From: Myotis daubentonii
Lineage: Eukaryota > Chordata > Mammalia > Chiroptera > Vespertilionidae
Length of the DNA stretch: 64,000 nt
Assembly: GCF_963259705.1 (NCBI RefSeq)
Contig: NC_081842.1
Coordinates: 34,933,796 to 34,997,795, forward strand
Direction of reading: 5' to 3'
The translations under genes were made by a program, and so were the position numbers. This document shows positions 56,221 through 64,000 of the stretch, piece after piece. Each line of letters begins with the position of its first letter. The stretch's first letter is position 1. A model generated the notes under the pieces. The model was not told the origin of the DNA. It saw only the letters and a program-made list of their open reading frames with translations, and did no database searches.

Positions 56221-56834
56221 GAAAAAAAAATCTTGATTGTTGAAAGTATTACATATGCCCTCTTTTTCCCCCTATTGACCTCTTCTAGCCAGCACCTGCC
56301 CCACCCCAGGCCTTCACCACCCTATTGTCTGTGCCCATGGGTTATGCAGATATGCATACAAGTTTTTTAGTTGAACTCTCACCGCTTACCCACCCTCTCC
56401 TGCCTTCCCTCTAAGCTTTGATTTTTTTACAGAGAGGAAGGGAGAGAGATAGAGAGTTAGAAACATCGATGAGAGAGAAACATCGATCAGCTGCTTCCTG
56501 CACACCCCCCACTGGAGATGTGCCTGCAACCAAGGTACATGCCTTGACTGGAATCGAACCTGGGACCCTTCAGTCCTCAGGCCGATGCTCTTTCCACTGA
56601 GCCAAACCGGTTAGGGCCTTATCTCTAAGCTTTGACAGTCTGTTCCTTACTTCTAGGTCTCTGGATCTATTTTGTTCTTCGTTTGTTTTGTTCATTAGAT
56701 TCCACATAAGAGTGAGATCACATGATATTTGTCTTTCTCTGACTGGCTTATTTCACTTAACATAATACTCTCCAGGTCCCTCCATGCTATCTTAAAGTCT
56801 GAAGCCTTTTCAATTACTGGAGCCAATCAATTCC
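56221..56834 (-). mobile_element. 5'-truncated L1 3' end
   Basis: In reverse it reads 'ctggagagtattatgttaag', 'tgaaataagccagtcagaga', 'agacaaatatcatgtgatct', 'cagagacctagaagtaagga' then 'agaagaggtcaatagggg' and 'actttcaacaatcaaga', the same 3' UTR as the L1 at 32311. The A-rich tail lies near 56221. A Ves SINE splits it. Confidence 0.88.
56422..56622 (-). mobile_element. Ves SINE in L1 3' UTR
   Basis: Young-type copy in reverse: 'ggaatcgaacctgggac' (B box), 'ccactgagccaaaccgg' (A box). The flanks CTCTAAGCTTTGA (56409-56421 and 56623-56635) match exactly over 13 bp. Confidence 0.96.
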
Positions 56835-56842
56835 CTTTAATA

Positions 56843-57054
56843 CAGCGGTTCTCAACCTGTGGGTCGCAACCCCTTTGGCGGTCAAATGACCCTTTCACAG
56901 AGGTGGCCTAAGACCATCCTGCATATCAGATATTTACATGATGATTCATAACAGTAGCAACATTACAGTTATGAAGTAGCAACGAAAATAATTTTATGGT
57001 TGGGTTACAACATGAGGAACTGTATTTAAAGGGCCAGAAGGTTGAGAACCACTG
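56843..57054 (+). mobile_element. SPIN: SPIN-type hAT MITE (212 bp)
   Basis: CAGCGGTTCTCAACCTGTG to GAAGGTTGAGAACCACTG. The flanks CTTTAATA (56835-56842) and CGTTAATA (57055-57062) are an 8-bp duplication with one mismatch. It retains the 'atgattcataacagtagcaa' segment lost from the copy at 46395. Inserted next to the L1 fragment at 56221. Confidence 0.93.
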
Positions 57055-57062
57055 CGTTAATA

Positions 57063-58318
57063 GCTAGCTCTTTTGGCCTGGGTTTTCAGACATGCAACTG
57101 AGCAAATTCTACCTTATAGGAAAGGTCTCTCTCACAAAAGTTAAATCAGTTCAAGACTCTACCCTTTCAATTTAGTAAAAGTGACATTATAAAGCTAATT
57201 TATTGACATAATAATTTTTGAATGGAATACAATCAAACCCCCAAAATACACCTTTGGTGATCGTTTTAAAGTCATAACCACTCACATGGCTTGAATTTTC
57301 CAGTATTTGAAGGTACTTCAATGATATAATCTCATTAATTCTTACAATGTCCTTTTGAACTAGCCAGGAGACAGGTATGCTTGTCTAGTAATATAATAGT
57401 CCTGTTCTCTCTTACACTTCATGACACATTTCAGTGAAGGTTGAATAACAAAACATGAGGTCACTTGTGTAAGCACCTAGAGAAAACAATAATTACTTCC
57501 TTAATGGTGTAGGTAAGCTATCACTGTGAAATCAGAATAAAAAATACAGTACAATTTCATCACCTGTGAGGAACTGTGTGGTCAATAGAACTTTTTAATA
57601 CTGTAGTTAGTTGGTTATAAAATGTACATGATATGTATTACATGCATTATATAGACATATAAGAACACATTTTTATGGAAGTCCTTCTACTTGTACTTCA
57701 TTATATGTGTATTATGTCTCAGATAATGATATAATTCATAATTATAGGAATACATTTATTAAGTAGTTACTATATGTAAATCCTTATAAAATGTATATTT
57801 AAAGAATATGAAAATATAAAGTTGAAACATGCTAAAAGTAAATTTATGTGTTCCCCATCATATTTCTCCTCACTATATATAAAATATTGTTTCCCCTTCT
57901 CTCAATAAAATAGCAGCTATTTAAATTCCTTAATAAAGGCAGATTGGGGTAGAAGATATTCCCACATTGCAAATATTTTTCTTATTAAGATCCAAATTAC
58001 ATTTTAATTTTTAATAAAATTTTTACTAAAATCTGTTACACAAATCTGATTATTTAATTTTCTCTTCATGAACTGGTGGCCTTTTTGTGAGCATCCTTCT
58101 GGATATAAAACTTCAAATGCTTCTGGATATATTAAAATATAGAGCTGTGTAAACCCAAATGCTATGCCTCATGAATTCATATGTCTGCTTTTGATAGTTT
58201 CCTATATTTTTGAATTCCGTGGAATTTGTGTATCTTTCAATACGATCATTTTTACTGAGTGTCTTTCTATTCCTAGTTAGATGTTTTAGGAACATTTATA
58301 GGAGGCAAAAAGTCAACT
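57063..58318. other. AT-rich non-coding stretch
   Basis: No feature recognised. Confidence 0.4.
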
Positions 58319-58750
58319 ACAGGACCCAGTAATTCCACTCTCAATAAAATAATACCATTTCAAAAATGTTCAGTGACGCACTATTCATAGTAACCCATAA
58401 CTGGAGGTAACCCTAATGTCTATCAACAATAGAATTGATCAATGTATTTTAATATATCCTTGCAATAGAATATTACATAGAGAATGAACTAACTGCACAA
58501 AATAATATGGGTGAAATTCCCAAACCAGAAGCTGAGTCAGTTAAGCTGAGTGCATGAAAGCTCAGTGTATGGAGGTTTGTAGTGACTTGAACCAGATGAG
58601 GGTTCTGGGTGTCAGTAGTATTCTATTCCTTGATCTTAGTTCTGGCTACACAACTGTGGATGCTTTATGGAATGTCATTGGGCTGTGCTATGATGTATGC
58701 ACTTTTCTGAATGTGCTTTATAGTTCGGTAAAAGTTTACTCAAAAATAAG
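58319..58750 (+). mobile_element. old L1 3'-end fragment
   Basis: 'acaggacccagtaattccac', 'aatgttcagtgacgcactat', 'aatagaatattacatagaga' are ORF2 C-terminal landmarks, followed by the 3' UTR 'tctggctacacaactgtgga', 'gtatgcacttttctgaatgt' and 'gtaaaagtttactcaaaaat'. Ancient (L1M-type). Confidence 0.75.
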
Positions 58751-58814
58751 TTAAAAATTAATTGATATATCCCTTTATTTGTACTGGACACCACTTTCAA
58801 AGCACATGTAGTGT

Positions 58815-59160
58815 CTTGTTTCATTCATCCAGATAATTGATTGTTTTCTGTCTTTTTAAAAATATATATATTTTATTGATTTTTCACAGAGAGGAAGGGA
58901 GAGGGATAGAGAGTTAGGAACATCGATCAGCTGCCTCCTGCACACTCTCTACTGGTATGTGCCCACAACCAAGGTACATGCCCTTGACTGGAATCGAACT
59001 TGGGACCCTTGAGTCCGCAGGCCGACACTCTATCTACTGAGCCAAACCAGTTAGGGCTTTTTTCTGTCTTGATCCAAGTAGTAGGCAAGAGGCTGGGGAT
59101 GCAACACAGATTAAGGTAGATACATATGGCCCCTGTTTGCATGGAGTTCACAGTCATGCC
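58815..59160 (-). repeat. L2 LINE 3'-end fragment
   Basis: 'ttcattcatccagataatt' on the left and 'gaggctggggatgcaacaca' with 'catggagttcacagtcatgc' on the right form the reverse L2 3' end. The pieces are separated by the Ves SINE at 58855. Confidence 0.55.
58855..59059 (-). mobile_element. Ves SINE with internal deletion
   Basis: In reverse, 'ggaatcgaacttgggaccc' and 'ctactgagccaaaccagtt' give B- and A-box regions. The copy lacks about 17 bp of the duplicated 'gagagaaacatcgat' part. The 11-bp flanks TTTTCTGTCTT (58844-58854 and 59060-59070) match exactly. Confidence 0.95.
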
Positions 59161-60867
59161 GTCTTCATGACCATCCATAATATTCCTGTGAGAGAGGCGG
59201 GGAAGGTGTGGTCTTTTGAGTTTTGTTTATTTAGATGGAACCCTATTAAAAATGCTTATGTGCTTCAGAGAAGAACCCATTTGAGTGGCAGCACATGCAG
59301 GATGTGAGAAGGAGGGGAAGATTTAAAAGTCAGACCCCTGAAGAGGACAAGAAAAAGGAGCCCAGAATGTGGGAGAATGGAAGAAAAACTTCAAACTGGG
59401 GTCATATACTGTTAGCAGAGCATGGACTAGAGCCAGGAACCTACCCCTCAACCACATCAAATTAATTTTCTTCATTGCTGCCATGTATAGTATGCCAACA
59501 CATCCTTTTATACCATGCACACACAGATATTCATGTTTCAAGTAATAAGCTTTGGTCCTGTGTGCCTAGTTAACCACCATCTGGTGGTGTGCTGTGTTCT
59601 CAAAGGTGCATGCAGGCCAAGTTCTCAGCGCAGAGTTCTGGTCCCCACTCCTGTACCTGAAGCCAGCCAGAGACCAGTGCTGTGTTGGGTTTCAGCGTGC
59701 AGCAGTGAGGCCATACATGAAGGATATTCTCTACAGTTTGAGATCTGAGAGCATGTTCACCACCACTGCACCTTAATCCTAAAGTTACCATTTTGGATAA
59801 AAATGAGACAATATTAATTTTGAGGATATTAGAGTCTGGGGATTTTTTAATATGGTAAATCTTTATCTGTGGAAACGCTATTCAGACCAAACAAAAGCCA
59901 TTGTGTGTCTGACTAGCAAGTCTAGTTTATAGCATCTGTTCTATCTATATACATCTCTCTGATGATGTCAAGCATTACTTAGGACCAGCGGTACCTTGTG
60001 TTTTAGACCACTTGTCTTCTTAGCTCCTCATATGTAGAAAGTACATCATAATTAACAGTCACACTTGTATATCCACAGGAATATCGAGTTTTGGATGTCA
60101 AATATTAAATTCAGCACTTTTTACAACTAAACCTCCCCCTCTTTCATAGTATCTTTCTCAAAGAATGGTAAGGTCAAAAACCTGTGAGTCATTTTGTATT
60201 CTTCACTATCCTTTAGCAAATCTAACCATTTGTTAAACCTGACCAGTATTTTAAAAATCTCTCAGATGAGCCCCCAAAATCTTCCAAACGAGTCCCCTTA
60301 TCTCCATCTCTATAAATACTGCCTTGATTTATTTTTTTCTAATAGCAACCTTTATATACTAAGCATTAAATCTCTTTCAAGTAAATATGTTATCTCACTT
60401 AATCTTTATCATCAGTGTGAAATAGTGTCTTATTTAAACTTCTAAAATAGTGCATGAGACAGGTCTTGGGTAAAAAGCAGAAGTAAGGGGATGAGAAAGA
60501 AAAGCCATTATAAGGAACATTATCATGGTTACTACTATAAGCAACAGGAGCTGGAATATCTGAGAAATAAACAAAATGCCTCCAATAAATGGCCATCCAA
60601 TAGGTAAGAGTTTAGGGTAAACTACAACAGCTGTCTCCCTTGGTTAGAACTGGCCTTGCGCCATGTTTGCATTGATTCAGTGGCTCCCACAGCCCAGTGT
60701 CAGAAAGAAAAGAGATAAACAGCATACACTTAAGATATACCACACACACTATTACCATAGCAGGTGAGTCTGAGCTCACCTGGAACTGTGAAGCACAGCT
60801 GCATCTAAATCCAAGGTAAGCAGGGGAAGTGACAGAGCACCAAAGGCATCTGTTTCTGATAAAGAAA
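59161..60867. other. non-coding stretch
   Basis: No repeat or exon recognised. ACCACCATCTGGTGGT at 59573-59588 is a short perfect palindrome-like motif containing an E-box (CATCTG). Confidence 0.4.
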
Positions 60868-60950
60868 GTAAATCTTTGAGATTAAAGTAACCAAGCAACA
60901 TAACCACGCTAGGATTTATACCCAGATCTGACTCCAAAACTTACACTATG
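60868..60950 (-). repeat. MIR SINE fragment
   Basis: 'aagtaaccaagcaacataac' then 'taggatttatacccagatct' and 'gactccaaaacttacactat' match the reverse MIR core. Confidence 0.65.
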
Positions 60951-61059
60951 GGCAAGAAGTTTCAGCTAACTTCAAAGATAGAGGGTGCAGTTTCAAGTCT
61001 GCCCTCAATTTTGACACCGATTGCAAGTTTAGGCGAGAGAGGCTCCCAAAGCTGCCCTT

Positions 61060-61570
61060 AGTTTCAATAATTCATTAAAGGGATTCACAACACTCACTGA
61101 AATCTGTTCTATCCGTGGCTACAATTTATTACAGGGAAAGTACAGAAATTAGAATCAGAAATAGAAAAGGGCAGAGTCTGGGAGAGCCCCAAATGTGAGC
61201 TTCCGTGGTCTGCTCCACACGGGCTCAGGATGCAATACTCTTCCCGCATCAACATGTGACAATACTCATGGAATATTGCCAACCAGGGAAGCTCATCCAA
61301 GTATCAGAAGTCAAGAGATTTTATTGGAGCTGCATTACATAGGATTAACTGGTTTCCCATGTGATTAATCTCAGTCTCCAGGTGGACTGATACTCATGAC
61401 CGCACCACATGGTTGCTGGATTATCAGGTGTGACTGGCCCCACCCTAAGATATGGCAAAGCCATCCCCGACCCTGACCAAATATACTCCTCTCATGTTTG
61501 ACATAGAAGCCTCCCAGAAGCTGAGGGAAAAGGCCAGACCCCTCTATGAGCAATGCCAAATTCTTAACTA
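61060..61570 (-). mobile_element. possible ancient LTR
   Basis: 'cacaacactcactgaaatct', 'tggctacaatttattacagg', 'aatattgccaaccagggaag', 'tcatgaccgcaccacatggt' and 'cccagaagctgagggaaaag' are in the order I associate with an old mammalian LTR read in reverse; an AATAAA signal lies on the - strand near 61125. Family not identified and ends unclear. Confidence 0.4.
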
Positions 61571-61614
61571 TACAATATGAAATATGATGAATTATGTCCA
61601 TTATAAAATGTAGG

Positions 61615-61800
61615 TTTGAGTGTGTCTTTCCCTTCCCTAAACATCTTCTGTGGCTCTCATCAACTTCAGAGTAACATCTATACTAGGCATCTCAATCTCT
61701 GACCCCTATATACCTTTTCTACCTCATGCCTGTCACTCTTCTGTGTATCCAATAGCCTCTCCAAACCACTGGCACTTCCCCTAATGACCTGACCTATTCT
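61615..61800 (+). repeat. possible L2 LINE fragment
   Basis: 'acatcttctgtggctctcat' then 'ctctgacccctatataccttt' and 'ctacctcatgcctgtcactc' resemble L2 3' region landmarks. Confidence 0.4.
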
Positions 61801-62214
61801 CAGAAGTCTGACTAGTAAAAATGGGTGGCAGCACATAGACACTTTACCAAAAGAAAAAAAAATATTGACTTTTCTTCTTTTTCCTTTGAGCATTCCAACA
61901 GAATAAGACAAGCTCCTAGGACCAATGGGTGTACATGGAGAAGGTACCTTTTGATGAAATGTCTTTTGAGGAGAGACGGTATCATAGAATAGAAGAGAAG
62001 CAGGGATGTACTCTAGTTTGGTAGGTGAGTAGCAGGAGTAGGATTGAAGCTCCCAACTTCTTTTCCACCAGTTGAAGCAGATACAGAATACTTAGACCTT
62101 CATCAAACTCCCACATATGGCCCTTTCTTTGCTTCAGGACTTCTGCAGAGGCAATAACTTCTCCCCAGAAAGCAAATGCAAATGCACATGTGCACACACA
62201 TCTGTGTTTCAATA

Positions 62215-62450
62215 CTCAATTGAGAATGCCTTCCCTGACCATTGTCCCTTTCCTCTCTCTTCTCCAGATGGATCACTCCTCTTTCCTTTATTGCAAAATT
62301 CCCGCAAAATACTTATCAAGGTCTATTATTACTGTTTGTTTGTGTTCTTCCTGTGACTATGAACTCTATAACAGAAACCATGCTTTTTATCTTTGCATTC
62401 TTATCATCTAGCACAGGGCTCAATAAAATTGGGGTACATATTTATAGATG
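62215..62450 (+). repeat. L2 LINE 3'-end fragment
   Basis: 'tgagaatgccttccctgacc', 'ttatcatctagcacagggct' and 'caataaaattggggtacata' are L2 3' end landmarks in order. Confidence 0.7.
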
Positions 62451-62457
62451 ACATGGG

Positions 62458-62535
62458 CAAATAAAGAAGGAAGAACAAAAGAGAGAGAAATTCAGGAAAG
62501 AAGAGAGGGAAGAAAAGGGGGGAGGGAGGGAGTGT
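62458..62535 (+). repeat. GA-rich polypurine tract
   Basis: Almost uninterrupted purines (aaagaaggaagaac...gggggagggagggag), directly behind the L2 end and possibly grown from its GAATGAATG tail. Confidence 0.85.
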
Positions 62536-63006
62536 TGGATTCATTTGGTTTGCAGATATGCAGAGAAGGAAATAAAGCTAAGTTTAATAGAATACTATTT
62601 TTTGAAACCCCCCAATCCCCAGGCCCCAAACAGCAGCCCTGATTCTGATGGCAGAGTTTAGTTAGCTCAAGGATAACACAAGGCAGCAGTTGAATGACAT
62701 TAAACTGCTCATGAGTTCATGCCCAAACCAATTCCCTCTGCAGGGAGATAACATTTCTGTAGTCTTCTGTGGTACTTTTAGAATCTCTCCAGGCTATGGT
62801 GGCAACAGATTTAGTAGACAAGGGGGAACTAGCAGCACATCACATGAACCGAACTGGAAAATGTCCTGGCCAATTAACGGCAAATGTCTGTGGCAATTAA
62901 CAAACAGCCTGGGAACAAAGACTATCTATGTTGTTATGCTCAGTCCTGGAATGTTTATTGTCTCTTCGTGTCTTTAGTTTTATAGTTTCAACATTTGAAA
63001 GATGAA
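62536..63006. other. non-coding stretch
   Basis: No feature recognised; a 95-codon + strand frame from 62690 shows no motif. Confidence 0.4.
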
Positions 63007-63146
63007 TATCCCACTCTTTCACTAGTTTGTAAGCTCCCTCAAGGACTTAAACCCATTTAATATATCTTTTTATTCACACAACACCTAGCACAGTACTTGA
63101 CTCAAAGTAGAAATGCCATAAATATTTTTGAAATAAATAAAAAAAG
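63007..63146 (+). repeat. L2 LINE 3'-end fragment
   Basis: 'actagtttgtaagctccctc', 'caacacctagcacagtactt' and 'cataaatatttttgaaataa' are the L2 3' end in forward orientation. Confidence 0.75.
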
Positions 63147-63289
63147 TTCTCCCCCAAACCTGAAGTTTTAGTTTAATTTCCTGCCAGGTGTCCTCTGCAT
63201 GGTTGGGGATATAAATTAAACAGTGTGGCTTACATAGTTCTTCATACTTTTTAGTTGCCTTTATCAAAATGAAAACAGAAAAGTTAGTT

Positions 63290-63450
63290 TTGATTCAGGA
63301 AGGACTTTTAGAGGTCGTTTAGTTCAGCTCTCCCTTTTCAGATGAGAAGCCTGTTAATTTGGCTTGACTAACATAATGACGCTGGGAATATGGCGAGACT
63401 GATATCAGAAGCCAGTCTCCAGACTCTCTCTCAGTCTAGCGCTCCTTCTT
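63290..63450. repeat. possible ancient SINE-like remnant
   Basis: 'agaggtcgtttagttcagct', 'cttttcagatgagaagcctg' and 'tctagcgctccttct' resemble a MIR/CORE-type repeat in reverse. Too diverged for a firm family. Confidence 0.3.
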
Positions 63451-64000
63451 TTACAGCAAGTCTTTTCTCATTACATCTAGCAATCAAGACAACGAGGTAT
63501 CTTTATAAAATTGCTTAAGAAAACAGAAAGTATTCTAGTACATTATGGTAGTTTTCTCACTAACACACATTATCAATCCTTGAATGGTTAGTTTACATTC
63601 AAGAGCCACTTTTGATGGTTTATCATCAACCCTTCCACCTATCTCCTTGAAAGAAAGAATAGAGACCAGCAGTCAAGTTTATGTTTTAGTCCTGATTCCT
63701 TCAGATCCACTTCTGATTACTTCTGTCATATCACTTTATCCTAATTTCCTCTTGGTTAACCTAAGAAAAAAGGTGGAGCTCCTCTTTTGTAAACCCAGCC
63801 TGCCATCCTGGCACTTGATCTACTTCTCATCAATATCTATAGCCTACCCTCTCTCCTGAAGCTTAGATGTCTCTCTAGCTACTGGTACCACAAACATGGC
63901 TCAAGTACCTTTTTGTACTTTTTTCAATTGCCTTCTTTCTTAAAACCTCCTCACCCTATGTACTTGAATAACTACCCCCAAATTCTATCCTTTTCTCATT
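63451..64000. other. non-coding stretch
   Basis: No feature recognised up to the window end. Confidence 0.4.

Overview
The window reads as intergenic or intronic DNA from a vespertilionid (vesper) bat. I found no protein-coding exon, tRNA gene, rRNA gene or CRISPR array that I can support. The species group is inferred from the repeats: about fifteen tRNA-derived Ves SINEs with RNA polymerase III A/B boxes, about twelve non-autonomous Helitrons of the HeliBat type (5' TC, 3' hairpin, 3' CTAG, inserted between A and T), several short hAT elements with 8-bp target duplications (two of them of the SPIN type), a mariner-like MITE and a bat-type L1. This mix of SINE, rolling-circle and DNA transposons in one mammal is characteristic of Vespertilionidae; family names here are from memory, not from a database search.

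Layout. 1-20.6 kb is AT-rich and mostly old: MIR, L2, MER5-like and L1M remnants, scattered Ves SINEs, one hAT element, and a near-perfect 68-nt hairpin at 9359-9426. 20.6-23.9 kb is a GC-rich Helitron cluster: four elements head to tail on the + strand (20605-21390, 21391-21787, 21791-22423, 22424-23349) and a fifth on the - strand (23461-23938). They carry two minisatellites, CTCF-like motifs and a promoter-like segment. 24-32 kb is quiet apart from simple repeats, Ves copies and old fragments.

32.1-39.4 kb is a nested block. An old L1 ORF2 fragment (32100-32310 continuing at 38885-39445) is split by a younger, near full-length L1 (32311-38870) with a 14-bp target duplication. That L1 carries a 5' Ves, a Helitron/hAT/Helitron cassette in ORF2, a 3' Ves, and a possible 3' transduction. 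Its ORF1 and ORF2 are broken. 39.7-48 kb holds two more Helitrons, hAT elements, an MLT1-type LTR, a mariner MITE and more Ves copies.

48-64 kb has an ERVL-like LTR, a solo class II LTR with an exact 6-bp duplication (52339-53116), a second MLT1-type LTR, a foldback hAT, a - strand L1 3' end with a nested Ves, a second SPIN, and old L2/L1/MIR pieces. Nothing here works as a gene set. The main content is the order of insertions, readable from target duplications, and the possibility that Helitrons delivered regulatory motifs.
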